Shown piece after piece: positions 32,970 through 41,458 of a DNA stretch of 64,000 nt; position 1 is the first letter of the stretch; every line of letters begins with the position of its first letter. The stretch is from Flavisolibacter longurius. GTDB lineage: Bacteria > Bacteroidota > Bacteroidia > Chitinophagales > Chitinophagaceae. The position numbers and the translations under genes are program-made. The notes below the pieces were generated by a model. The model was not told the DNA's origin. It made no database searches and saw only the letters and a program-made list of their open reading frames with translations. The stretch covers positions 1 through 64,000 of the forward strand of contig JABUMY010000005.1 of the NCBI GenBank assembly GCA_013327885.1. The letters run 5' to 3'.

Positions 32970-33589
32970 TGAGTACGTCTGCCATTGTTTTTTACGCCAT
33001 ATCCGCCCTTATACTGGGCGCAGGATTGCTGGCCGTTACATCGCGAAAGATCTTTCGCTCGGCAATTTATCTTTTGTCCTCACTGGTTGGCATCGCGGCA
33101 CTTTATTTCTGGATGCAGGTTGAGTTTATTGCAGCGGTGCAAATTGCGGTTTACGTCGGTGGCATTGTTGTCCTGATCATCTTTTCCATTTTTCTAACGC
33201 ATGCCTCCGGAAAAGAAATGCCGGCTCCACCCCTGAAGCGAAGTATCTTTTCCATCCTCGCGGTGTTGTTTGGTTTTGCGGCCACGTACAGCCTCGTCAG
33301 CGAATACGGTTTTCAGCCTTCAGCAAAACCGTTTGCTCCCACGGTAAGCGACATGGGTACACAAATGCTAAGCCCAACCGAACACGGTTACCTGTTACCG
33401 TTTGAAGTGGTGAGCTTTTTACTGCTGGCGGCCATGATCGGTTGTATCGTAATTGGCATGAAGCCAACGGAGCCGATTCCGGCGGAGCCGACAGAAGCAC
33501 CGGAAGATGAAAACAAACTGCCAACAGCACCGGCAAAAGCGGTGGTGGTGGTTTCAAAAACAACCATACAAGAGGAGGTTTCATCATGA
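32969..33589 (+). CDS. nuoJ: NADH-quinone oxidoreductase-type complex subunit J
   Basis: 206 residues, five membrane helices. IVFYAISALILGAGLLAVTS at the start and the conserved AVQIAVYVGGIVVLIIFSIF (helix 3) are NuoJ features. A Pro/Glu-rich soluble C-terminal tail of about 40 residues (GMKPTEPIPAEPTEAPEDEN...) is an addition not seen in E. coli. Starts inside the nuoI stop and overlaps nuoK by 4 bp. Proton-channel module of the membrane arm. Confidence 0.93.
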   Translation: MSTSAIVFYAISALILGAGLLAVTSRKIFRSAIYLLSSLVGIAALYFWMQVEFIAAVQIAVYVGGIVVLIIFSIFLTHASGKEMPAPPLKRSIFSILAVLFGFAATYSLVSEYGFQPSAKPFAPTVSDMGTQMLSPTEHGYLLPFEVVSFLLLAAMIGCIVIGMKPTEPIPAEPTEAPEDENKLPTAPAKAVVVVSKTTIQEEVSS

Positions 33590-33900
33590 GCGAAATTCCG
33601 TTAACACACATCCTGTTTGTTAGCACGGCCCTGTTCTTTATCGGTATGTATGGGTTGTTCACAAGACGCAACCTGATCTCCATGCTGATGTCGGTAGAAC
33701 TGATCCTGAACAGCGTGAACATCAATTTTGTGGCCTTTAATAAGTACCTCTATCCCGACAAACTGGATGGTGTGTTCTTTACCGTTTTCATCATCACCAT
33801 TGCGGCTGCCGAAGCGGCTGTGGCCATCGCCATCATCATCAATCTTTACCGCAGTCATAAGTCCATCGATGTGGAAGATGCCGCGGAGTTGAAGTATTAG
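33586..33900 (+). CDS. nuoK: NADH-quinone oxidoreductase-type complex subunit K
   Basis: 104 residues, the normal size. Three helices: ILFVSTALFFIGMYGLFT, NLISMLMSVELILNSVNINF (with the conserved membrane glutamate in MSVELIL) and VFIITIAAAEAAVAIAIIIN (second conserved Glu). It is homologous to MrpC. Overlaps nuoJ by 4 bp and precedes nuoL by 46 bp. Confidence 0.95.
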   Translation: MSEIPLTHILFVSTALFFIGMYGLFTRRNLISMLMSVELILNSVNINFVAFNKYLYPDKLDGVFFTVFIITIAAAEAAVAIAIIINLYRSHKSIDVEDAAELKY

Positions 33901-33946
33901 GTTGCCGGATTTTGGTTATTGACTTTCGACTTTTAACTGTTTTGCC

Positions 33947-35875
33947 ATGAGCTATCAACACTATATTTTCCTGATCCCCCTCCTGCCATTGCTTACGTTT
34001 TTGGTGCTGGGATTAGCTGGAAGAAAAAACTTCACTTCTTCGGCAGGAGGCATCGGCACCGCAACGCTGTTGGCTTCTACCTTGCTTTCCTTTTATGCCG
34101 CGTACAATTATTTTTTTGTAGACGGAGCCGTTGGCGGTGTGTACCAGAAAATAGCGGTGATGAAATTTACCTGGCTTGAGTTTTCACCCAATCTCGCTAT
34201 AGACATGGGCATCCTGCTCGATCCCATTTCGGTGATGATGCTGGTGGTGGTGAGCTTTGTTTCGCTGATGGTGCACATTTTTAGCCTGGGCTATATGAAA
34301 GGCGAGAAACGCTATTCCACCTATTTTGCTTTCCTTTCGCTCTTTACTTTTTCCATGCTTGGGCTGGTGCTCTCCTCCAACATTTTCCAGATCTATATTT
34401 TTTGGGAGCTGGTGGGTGTTTCGTCTTTCCTGCTCATTGGTTTTTATTACGACAGGCCTTCGGCCGTTGCCGCGGCAAAAAAAGCCTTTATCGTTACCCG
34501 CTTTGCTGACCTTGGATTTTTGATTGGCATCTTGATACTTGGCTTTTATGGCGGCTCGCTTGATTTCGGTACACTAATCGAACGCCTAACATCGACTCAA
34601 TCGGCACAGTTCATTGGCATCACAACAGCGTCCTTCCTGGGTATCTCTGTACTTACCTGGGCATTGGCACTTGTCTTTGTTGGCGGCGCCGGCAAATCAG
34701 CCATGTTTCCCCTGCACATCTGGCTGCCAGATGCCATGGAAGGTCCCACGCCGGTTTCGGCCCTGATCCATGCGGCAACAATGGTGGTGGCCGGTGTGTA
34801 CCTGGTGGCCCGCCTCTTCCCCATTTTTGTGCTTGATGAAATGGCAATGCAGGTGGTGACCTGGGTAGGTGTTTCATCTGCCCTTATTGCCGCTGTTATT
34901 GCCTGCACGCAAACAGACATCAAACGGGTGCTGGCCTACTCTACCATGTCGCAGATCGGTTTTATGATGTTTGCTTTGGGTGTTTCAGGATACGGTGGCG
35001 AGAATGGTTTGGGTTATACGGCTTCGCTATTTCACCTGTTCACCCACGCCTTTTTTAAATCATTGCTCTTCCTCGGTGCCGGCGCCGTTATTCACCTAGT
35101 ACACAGCAATCATATGAACGATATGGGTGGCTTGCGAAAGCTGATGCCGGTAACCCATGCAGCTTTTTTAGTCGGTTGCCTGGCCATTGCCGGCATTCCG
35201 CCATTCGCCGGCTTTTTCAGCAAAGAAGAAATTCTACTGGCAGCATACAACAGCAACAAAACTGTTTATTTTATTGCCCTTTTTACGGCAGCGCTGACAG
35301 CTTTTTACATGTTCCGTCTTTATTTTTCTGTCTTCTGGAACAAGCCCTTTGCAGGGCATGCCCACCACGGCGAAGGCACATTGTCCATGAAGCTTCCGCT
35401 GGTAATTTTATCCGTTCTTGCGCTTGTTGCCGGCTTTGTGCCGTTTGCCAAACTGATCACAACCGATGGAGCACCGCTGGCCACGCACCTGAACATTTTA
35501 TTCTCCATAGCACCGGTGGCGCTGGCTATTGTAGCCATCTTGGTGGCAGCCAGTCTTTATAAAACTAGAAACGAAAAACCCGCAAGGCTAGCCGCTGGTT
35601 TGGGAGGATTTTATACCGCCGCAAAGCAAAAGTTTTATGTTGATGAAGCTTACCAATTCGTCACCAAAAAGATCATTTTCAATTTGATCGGCCGGCCTGC
35701 TGCGTGGATCGACCGCCACCTGATCGACGGCGCCATGAACGGGTTGGCCTTTGTTACGGCGTCTACCTCAAACCTTATTAAAGGCGTACAATCGGGCCGC
35801 GTACAAAACTATGCGCTTTATTTTTTTGCCGGCATTGCCGCACTGGTTGTCTTATACGTTTACATTCTGAACTAA
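33947..35875 (+). CDS. nuoL: NADH-quinone oxidoreductase-type complex subunit L
   Basis: 642 residues, the distal antiporter-like proton pump subunit. Recognisable segments are FWELVGVSSFLLIGFYYDRP, the helix with GKSAMFPLHIWLPDAMEGPT followed by PVSALIHAATMV (functional lysine and histidines), and THAFFKSLLFLGAGAVIHLV. The C terminus includes the lateral helix region (AAKQKFYVDEAYQFVTKKII...) and a final membrane helix. Six bases separate it from nuoM. Confidence 0.96.
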   Translation: MSYQHYIFLIPLLPLLTFLVLGLAGRKNFTSSAGGIGTATLLASTLLSFYAAYNYFFVDGAVGGVYQKIAVMKFTWLEFSPNLAIDMGILLDPISVMMLVVVSFVSLMVHIFSLGYMKGEKRYSTYFAFLSLFTFSMLGLVLSSNIFQIYIFWELVGVSSFLLIGFYYDRPSAVAAAKKAFIVTRFADLGFLIGILILGFYGGSLDFGTLIERLTSTQSAQFIGITTASFLGISVLTWALALVFVGGAGKSAMFPLHIWLPDAMEGPTPVSALIHAATMVVAGVYLVARLFPIFVLDEMAMQVVTWVGVSSALIAAVIACTQTDIKRVLAYSTMSQIGFMMFALGVSGYGGENGLGYTASLFHLFTHAFFKSLLFLGAGAVIHLVHSNHMNDMGGLRKLMPVTHAAFLVGCLAIAGIPPFAGFFSKEEILLAAYNSNKTVYFIALFTAALTAFYMFRLYFSVFWNKPFAGHAHHGEGTLSMKLPLVILSVLALVAGFVPFAKLITTDGAPLATHLNILFSIAPVALAIVAILVAASLYKTRNEKPARLAAGLGGFYTAAKQKFYVDEAYQFVTKKIIFNLIGRPAAWIDRHLIDGAMNGLAFVTASTSNLIKGVQSGRVQNYALYFFAGIAALVVLYVYILN

Positions 35876-35881
35876 CAGACT

Positions 35882-37363
35882 ATGAACCTAACCTTATTGA
35901 TCCTGATTCCCCTGCTCACGGCCATCGGTACCCTGTTTTGCAGGGATGCAAAACAAGTGCGTACGCTTTCATTATCAGGTGCCGTTGTGCAGCTTGGATT
36001 AGCACTCTACCTGCTGTCAGCTTTCTGGCAATTGCGTACCACCACATCAGCGCCTATGTTGTTCGAAAGCAGCTACACCTGGTTCAAGTCGCTGGGCATT
36101 AATTACCATGTTGGGGTGGACGGCATCTCCATTGCCATGATCCTCCTGACGGCCTTTGTGGTGCTGGCCGGCGTGCTGGTTTCCTGGTCGCAGCAAACGC
36201 TAAGCAAGGAATTCTTTTTCCTGCTGCAGCTTTTAAGCGTTGGTGCCTACGGCTTTTTTATTTCGCTTGACCTCTTCACGCTTTTCTTTTTCCTGGAAGT
36301 AGCGGTGATACCCAAGTTCCTGCTGATTGGCATTTGGGGCAGCGGTAAAAAAGAATACAGTGCTATGAAGCTGGCACTGATGCTGATGGGTGGTTCGGCA
36401 CTGGTGTTTGTAGGACTGGCCGGATTGTATTTTGCCACCCGCACGTTCGACATTATGCAGATCGCACAAATGAACCTGCCCCTGGGCTTGCAGGAATTTT
36501 TCTTTCCTTTTGCCTTTGTTGGCTTTGGCATTTTTACGGCGCTTTTTCCCTTTCATACCTGGGTGCCGGACGGTCACTCTTCTGCGCCTACGGCAGCTTC
36601 TATGTTCCTTGCTGGTATTTCTATGAAGCTTGGCGGTTACGGTTGCTTACGGGTAGCCACCTTCCTTATGCCGGATGCTGCGCAGACCTATTCCTGGATC
36701 ATTATCCTGCTTGCCACCATCGCCATCGTATACGGCGCTTTTGCTACGTTAATGCAGACCGATCTTAAATACATCAATGCGTATTCATCGGTCAGTCACT
36801 GCGGCTTTGTGCTCCTGGGGATTGGCATGCTGACCAAAACCTCTATCAACGGTGCGGTGCTGCAAATGGTTTCACATGGCCTGATGACAGCTCTTTTCTT
36901 TGCTGCCATCGGGATGATCTACAGCCGAACTCATACAAGGGCCGTTGCACAATTAGGGGGCCTTTTGAAAGTAGCGCCGTTTATTTCAACCGTTTTTGTT
37001 ATTGCTGGCCTTTGTTCGCTTGGCCTGCCCGGCTTAAGTGGCTTTGTGGCCGAGATGACCGTTTTTATGGGTTCCTGGCAAAACCCCGATGGCTGGTACC
37101 GCACGGCAACCATCCTTGCCTGCGCTTCCATCGTAGTAACCGCGGTTTATATCCTGCGGGCAACTGGTAAGTCTATAATGGGACCGATGCGTGCATCGTA
37201 TGAAACGATTCCCGACGCAACCTGGAATGAAAAGCTGGCGGCCGGTATTCTTATTCTCGGCATTGTGGTGATTGGCGTAGCGCCGTTCCTGATCAATCAA
37301 TTGATCACTCCGGGCACCGAAAGCATTATGCAGCAATTGGTAAAAAGTAGTCCACTTAAATAA
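35882..37363 (+). CDS. nuoM: NADH-quinone oxidoreductase-type complex subunit M
   Basis: 493 residues, the second antiporter-like subunit. Landmarks: FFFLEVAVIPKFLLIGIWGS (conserved Glu in EVAVIP), FPFHTWVPDGHSSAPTAASM followed by FLAGISMKLGGYG, and INAYSSVSHCGFVLLGIGML. About 14 helices. It sits 8 bp before nuoN in the operon. Confidence 0.96.
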   Translation: MNLTLLILIPLLTAIGTLFCRDAKQVRTLSLSGAVVQLGLALYLLSAFWQLRTTTSAPMLFESSYTWFKSLGINYHVGVDGISIAMILLTAFVVLAGVLVSWSQQTLSKEFFFLLQLLSVGAYGFFISLDLFTLFFFLEVAVIPKFLLIGIWGSGKKEYSAMKLALMLMGGSALVFVGLAGLYFATRTFDIMQIAQMNLPLGLQEFFFPFAFVGFGIFTALFPFHTWVPDGHSSAPTAASMFLAGISMKLGGYGCLRVATFLMPDAAQTYSWIIILLATIAIVYGAFATLMQTDLKYINAYSSVSHCGFVLLGIGMLTKTSINGAVLQMVSHGLMTALFFAAIGMIYSRTHTRAVAQLGGLLKVAPFISTVFVIAGLCSLGLPGLSGFVAEMTVFMGSWQNPDGWYRTATILACASIVVTAVYILRATGKSIMGPMRASYETIPDATWNEKLAAGILILGIVVIGVAPFLINQLITPGTESIMQQLVKSSPLK

Positions 37364-37371
37364 GTTGAACC

Positions 37372-38784
37372 ATGTGGTTAGATTATCTCCTTCTCATGAA
37401 ACAGGAAATGACAATTATCGTTGTCCTGTTTTTACTGCTCTTCCTGAAGCTTGGCAAAGACCGCAGCAACGAAAGCTACCTGAAGATCGTAAACGTACTG
37501 CTGCTGCTCAACCTTGTAGCTGGCTTTTTTGGGGCCCGCGAAGGCATTTTGTTCAACGAAATGTTCCGCACCAACAGCCTGATGGTGCTTGAAAAAAATA
37601 TTCTCAACTTGGGTATGCTCATCGTTTCGCTGCAAGCCTATTCCTGGCTGAAAGACCACAGGCATGTACCCGAATTTTACATGCTGTTGCTATCCACCTT
37701 GCTGGGTATGTTCTTTATGATCTCGGGCGGTAACCTCCTGATGTTTTACCTGGGGCTGGAACTGTCTACCATTCCGCTGGCGGCAGCAGCCAATTTTGAC
37801 CTGACGCGGCGGCGCTCTTCCGAAGCCGCCATGAAGCTGATCTTTTCTTCAGCTTTTGCCTCCGCCCTGCTGCTGTTTGGCATCTCGATGATCTATGGAA
37901 CCACAGGCACGCTTATTTTTTCCGAGCTGCCGATTCATATCACCGGTGACAACCTGCAAATCTTTGCGTTTATTCTTGTGCTCTCTGGTTTTGCGTTTAA
38001 GATCTCGGCGGTTCCGTTTCACTTATGGACGGCCGATGTATATGAAGGCGCACCGGTATCGGTCACTTCTTTTCTTTCGGTGGTGTCCAAAGGTGCTGTG
38101 CTTTTTGTACTTGTGTCGGTGTTGTATTCGGTCTTCCGGCCCATCAGCGGTGTATGGTACCTTATCATTGCCACGCTTTCGTTCCTGACCATTTTTACCG
38201 GCAACCTGTTTGCCATCCGGCAAAATAATTTTAAGCGCTTTTTGGCCTATTCTTCCATTGCGCAGGTGGGTTTTATCCTGGTGGGCATCAGCGGCAGCAA
38301 CCAGGATGGTGCGGCGGCGGTGGTTTATTTTGTACTGATCTACCTGTTTTCAAACCTTGCAGCGTTTGGTGTGATCGCAGTGGTGAGTGCCGCTACCGGT
38401 AAAGAGAACATTTCCGATTACAAAGGATTTTACAAAACAAACCCTGTGCTGGCCTGGATGCTGGCCATTGCACTTTTTTCGCTGGCAGGCGTGCCGCCAA
38501 CAGCAGGCTTTTTCGGAAAATATTTCCTCCTGTTTTCTGCGGCTGCCAAAGCCAACTACGTATTGCTAAGCTTTGCCTCGCTGAACCTGGTGATCTCGTT
38601 TTATTATTACCTGCGGGTGGTGAAAGCAATTTTTATGGATAGCAACGAACAACCCATTGCAGCGATCCGCATACCCCTGTTGCCAAGGCTTGCCCTTTAT
38701 GCCTGCGTGGCCGGTGCACTTGCGGTTGGCTTTTTTGGCTGGCTGTATGAATACATCCATTCGCTTAGCCGTGGGTTGCATTAA
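37372..38784 (+). CDS. nuoN: NADH-quinone oxidoreductase-type complex subunit N
   Basis: 470 residues, the antiporter-like subunit nearest the Q module. Landmarks: LLMFYLGLELSTIPLAAAAN (conserved Glu), ISAVPFHLWTADVYEGAPVS followed by VTSFLSVVSKGAV, and KRFLAYSSIAQVGFILVGIS. ATG 37372 gives MWLDYLLLMKQEMTIIVVLF; a second ATG at 37396 is possible. It is the last nuo gene; an unknown gene follows after 29 bp. Confidence 0.95.
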   Translation: MWLDYLLLMKQEMTIIVVLFLLLFLKLGKDRSNESYLKIVNVLLLLNLVAGFFGAREGILFNEMFRTNSLMVLEKNILNLGMLIVSLQAYSWLKDHRHVPEFYMLLLSTLLGMFFMISGGNLLMFYLGLELSTIPLAAAANFDLTRRRSSEAAMKLIFSSAFASALLLFGISMIYGTTGTLIFSELPIHITGDNLQIFAFILVLSGFAFKISAVPFHLWTADVYEGAPVSVTSFLSVVSKGAVLFVLVSVLYSVFRPISGVWYLIIATLSFLTIFTGNLFAIRQNNFKRFLAYSSIAQVGFILVGISGSNQDGAAAVVYFVLIYLFSNLAAFGVIAVVSAATGKENISDYKGFYKTNPVLAWMLAIALFSLAGVPPTAGFFGKYFLLFSAAAKANYVLLSFASLNLVISFYYYLRVVKAIFMDSNEQPIAAIRIPLLPRLALYACVAGALAVGFFGWLYEYIHSLSRGLH

Positions 38785-38813
38785 GTACAATTATTCTGAC
38801 TAAAAACCTCCGT

Positions 38814-39215
38814 ATGGCCATCAATAAGAACCATGAATTTGAAGAACTGGATGGTGTAAAATGCGCCATTGTTGAAAAGAATGTTTCGCAGGAAAGAACC
38901 GACTTTCTCAAGGACCTGTTGGAATGGAACCGCTTTAATGTGGTGATAGTGCCATCGGCACCACCCAAAGCAGCACCTGCGCCGGCACCCGTTCCGGCCA
39001 ATGGCGCAGCGGAAGCGGAAGCGGCACCCGCTATCCCGCCACCTCCGCCACCGGCCACGTTCACCGTTGGTGTTACCGATGTCACCTTCAACCCGGTGAA
39101 TGCCGTTTTTGGACGGCTGTTAAAGACCAAAGACGGACGGGTGGTAACCTTGGCCTACTGGCAGCAAAAGGAAGCCGTTGCACAGGATGAGATTCCTTAT
39201 TTCGAAAAGCGGTGA
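38814..39215 (+). CDS. Nuo-linked hypothetical protein with Ala/Pro linker
   Basis: 133 residues. A folded N-terminal part (NHEFEELDGVKCAIVEKNVS...FLKDLLEWNRFNVVIV, 1-46) is joined by an Ala/Pro linker of about 40 residues to a C-terminal part (ATFTVGVTDVTFNPVNAVFG...VVTLAYWQQKEAV). No signal peptide or membrane helix. It starts 29 bp after nuoN on the same strand, with no terminator seen between, so it is probably the last gene of the nuo transcript. I do not recognise the family. An accessory role with complex I is only a guess from position. Confidence 0.65.
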   Translation: MAINKNHEFEELDGVKCAIVEKNVSQERTDFLKDLLEWNRFNVVIVPSAPPKAAPAPAPVPANGAAEAEAAPAIPPPPPPATFTVGVTDVTFNPVNAVFGRLLKTKDGRVVTLAYWQQKEAVAQDEIPYFEKR

Positions 39216-39606
39216 AGGTTGGTTGATTAGGTACTGATTATTGGTTATTAATTATTGGGATTGTGGCGATCCATTGTCTTTCATATTTCGTTGTGGGGGA
39301 AAATGAATAAAAAGGGCCTTCAATGTCGATAATTCCGGAGCCTGATATGAATGCTTAAATTGTCTAAGAAACACCTCTGCTACTTTCCAAATAAAGATTT
39401 CATCATTGGTTTAAGCACTACACAAATTCCTGTTTTGCATCAATTTATGGTTAGATTGGTTTAAACAATTCCACTTCGTTTATCAAATCGCTTAAACAAA
39501 CCTCTGCCTTAATTTCTTATTTTTTCTTTCACGACACAGAATACCGGTTTGACCGAAGCTTTAAGCCTGCACGCCTAAAATAAGTGATACCACCTACGCA
39601 AAATGG
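39216..39606. other. AT-rich intergenic region with imperfect short repeats
   Basis: About 390 bp without a credible gene. ATTGGTTTAA occurs twice (near 39403 and 39457), and AAACACCTCTGC and AAACAAACCTCTGCC recur about 120 bp apart; a similar AAACAAACTCTGCC lies in the next small gene (near 39690). This may be decayed duplication of the small-gene region. No tRNA or known RNA structure was seen. Confidence 0.35.
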
Positions 39607-39614
39607 TAGTTTTG
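39607..39614 (+). promoter_or_regulatory. -7 box of the small protein gene at 39646
   Basis: TAGTTTTG, exact TAnnTTTG match, 31 bp before ATG 39646. No TTG at the expected -33 position. Confidence 0.5.
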
Positions 39615-39645
39615 TTTCACAAGACGCTATTGACCGAAACAGTAT

Positions 39646-39840
39646 ATGTTATCCATGAAAAGAGTAGAAATTCTTTTTGACAGCCTAAACAAACTCTGCC
39701 TTTTTAAGCGCAGCAGCGAGGCCAAGGACTGCCAGATGGATTTTGAAAAAAAGATTCTCAGGGGCAGATTCCCCGAGTCGGAAATCAACATGGCTGTACT
39801 TGTTTTCGGCGCCACCATTGTTGAATCAATCACTGCCTGA
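39646..39840 (+). CDS. Small hypothetical protein (64 aa)
   Basis: 64 residues (MLSMKRVEILFDSLNKLCLFKR...); a second ATG at 39655 would give 61. Basic N-terminal half with one amphipathic helix, then SEINMAVLVFGATIVESITA, a hydrophobic end. Supported by an exact -7 box upstream (39607-39614) and an intrinsic terminator downstream (39879-39905). No family recognised. The 3' region carries a stretch complementary to the type B small RNAs. Confidence 0.55.
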   Translation: MLSMKRVEILFDSLNKLCLFKRSSEAKDCQMDFEKKILRGRFPESEINMAVLVFGATIVESITA

Positions 39841-39878
39841 TTCATTGCCGGTCGCAACCAAACTTATTCTGTAACGTA

Positions 39879-39905
39879 AGCCCTGTTTCTCCAGGGCTTT
39901 TTTAT
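39879..39905 (+). terminator. Terminator with a TTTCTC loop after the small gene
   Basis: AGCCCTG-TTTCTC-CAGGGCT followed by TTTTTTA. The loop differs by one base from the TTTCTA loop of the type A and B elements. Upstream, GTCGCAACCAAAC (39851-39863) is the reverse complement of the type B leader end. Confidence 0.8.
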
Positions 39906-39933
39906 TTCTCAGAAAGCATTCTTCGCAGCAGGA

Positions 39934-39989
39934 CAAAAAAAAGCCTCTTCTAGAAAGAAGAGGCGCAACCAAAACTAACTGCTTATAAG
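39934..39989 (-). ncRNA. Candidate small RNA of about 55 nt (type B, copy 1)
   Basis: On the minus strand, the leader ATAAGCAGTTAG + TTTTGGTTGCG (23 nt, identical to the copy at 44073-44095) is followed by GCCTCTTC-TTTCTA-GAAGAGGC and eight T residues. A full promoter stands directly upstream (39995-40024), placing the start at about 39988, right at the conserved leader. The neighbouring genes are on the other strand. This is the clearest case for a free-standing RNA gene in the family. Confidence 0.75.
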
Positions 39990-39994
39990 AACAC

Positions 39995-40024
39995 CAAAGG
40001 TAAGCGCATTTAATTAAGTTCCAA
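39995..40024 (-). promoter_or_regulatory. Promoter of the type B small RNA
   Basis: TTG (40024-40022), a 19-nt spacer, TACCTTTG (40002-39995), all on the minus strand: exact Bacteroidota consensus. The only structure downstream is the small RNA ending at 39934. Confidence 0.8.
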
Positions 40025-40103
40025 CATATTTTCTCTTAACTGCAATCATCTTTTTATTTTCTTACCTAAGTGCAACAGAATCAGGCTTTATCTTCATGCG
40101 GAT

Positions 40104-40292
40104 ATGAAGAAGACCAGTGTCCTAAAGTTTAACTCTCTGGCAGATCTGGCCCATTTTCTTAAAACAACCGAGCCGGAAAGCTACACCATCAACACCGTCC
40201 GGCTTACCCTGACCGCCACTATCTCGCCGCTGGAACATGCTGTTGCCCTTACCGATTTCAACGCCCAAGAAATAAAAACCGCTTCGGCGTAA
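40104..40292 (+). CDS. Small hypothetical protein (62 aa)
   Basis: 62 residues (MKKTSVLKFNSLADLAHFLK...), with a plausible strand-helix start and a helix-strand end (PLEHAVALTDFNAQEIKTAS). Protein-like composition and start with an ATG after TATG/GAAG context. No exact promoter or terminator seen. No family recognised, so existence is moderately supported only. Confidence 0.45.
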   Translation: MKKTSVLKFNSLADLAHFLKTTEPESYTINTVRLTLTATISPLEHAVALTDFNAQEIKTASA

Positions 40293-40462
40293 GCGGAATA
40301 GAAGATTTCGTTTACTGAAGATTACACGCCAGCCGGCATATTTTTTCAATCCAGATTACGACGCAGCAATTATTCTCACAGGCATGACTGCCTGTTTTTC
40401 AAGGGGTATCACGGAGTTGAACAACCGCTTTTTTCTATTCTTATATTATTGGGAATATCCTG

Positions 40463-41380
40463 CTACGACAGGGGCTCTGGCGGTGGTGCCGTGCCCACGG
40501 GTTTTGACCGGTCGTCGGGCAAGGGGATGAATTCATGGTTGTCGGTTGGCGGTAAAATGATTTTTCCCTGGAGCCAGTCGGCTTTGGCCTGTTCGATCCG
40601 CTCCTTTCGCGAAGACACAAAATTCCACCAGATAAACCGCTGCCCCAAGGGTTCGCCTCCCAGCATCATCAGGGTTGTTTCTTCTTTGGCAAGCAGCAAC
40701 GGATCTACACCCTTATTAAACACCAGCATTTGCCCGGCCTTATAAATTACGCCGCTCACTTCCACCGCGCCTTTCGCAATATAAAATCCCCGTTCGGAAT
40801 GTTCTTTGGGCAAACCAAACCGGGCTCCTTTTTGCAAAACAACATGCAGGTAAAAAAGCGGTGAATGCGTGTGTACCTTGCTTTGCAAGCCATAGGCCGT
40901 TCCTGCAATGAGGCGCATCCACACGCCTGTTTCCGTAAAAACAGGCAATTCTTCAGGTTTGTAATTGGTAAAGGAAGGATCCGTCTCTTCGTCTTTTTCC
41001 GGCAACGCCACCCAGGTTTGGAGCATCTCCAACTGCCCACCGGCAAGAGCGGCCGGGTCTTCAAAGCGTTCGGAATGGGCTATGCCGCTGCCGGCTGTCA
41101 TCCAGTTGACTTCGCCGGGCCGAATGACCTGTTCTACTCCAAGACTATCACGGTGCATTACCTGCCCGCCAAAAAGGTAACTGACCGTGGAAAGCCCGAT
41201 ATGCGGGTGGGGCAACACATCAAGCGAGGTGGCGGTCTGCGGATCGATGTCGACTGGCCCGGCATGATCCATGAAGATAAATGGGCCTACCATGCGCCGC
41301 TGCCGGAAGGGCAGAATCCGACGGACAACGAGACCATGTGAGATGGACGCGGAACGAGCGTCGATTACGATTTCAAGCAT
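40463..41380 (-). CDS. Pirin-family protein (quercetinase-like bicupin)
   Basis: 305 residues, the normal length for bacterial pirins such as YhhW. The N-terminal cupin has all four metal ligands: H58 and H60 in LPHPHIG, H102 and E104 in SGIAHSER. The C-terminal cupin begins around 170 (HSPLFYLHVVLQKGARFGLP) and lacks metal ligands, as usual. Members bind Fe and can act as quercetin dioxygenases or redox-sensing regulators; here the role is unknown. The last 25 residues (DDRSKPVGTAPPPEPLS) are Pro-rich. It is divergent from the kefF-like gene. Confidence 0.93.
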   Translation of the reverse strand: MLEIVIDARSASISHGLVVRRILPFRQRRMVGPFIFMDHAGPVDIDPQTATSLDVLPHPHIGLSTVSYLFGGQVMHRDSLGVEQVIRPGEVNWMTAGSGIAHSERFEDPAALAGGQLEMLQTWVALPEKDEETDPSFTNYKPEELPVFTETGVWMRLIAGTAYGLQSKVHTHSPLFYLHVVLQKGARFGLPKEHSERGFYIAKGAVEVSGVIYKAGQMLVFNKGVDPLLLAKEETTLMMLGGEPLGQRFIWWNFVSSRKERIEQAKADWLQGKIILPPTDNHEFIPLPDDRSKPVGTAPPPEPLS

Positions 41381-41458
41381 TGCACTCCATTTACTTTCGA
41401 AGGTAGCCCGCCGGCTGCAAAAAATCTAGCAGTAAATTGTACCCGTTGAATCTATTCT

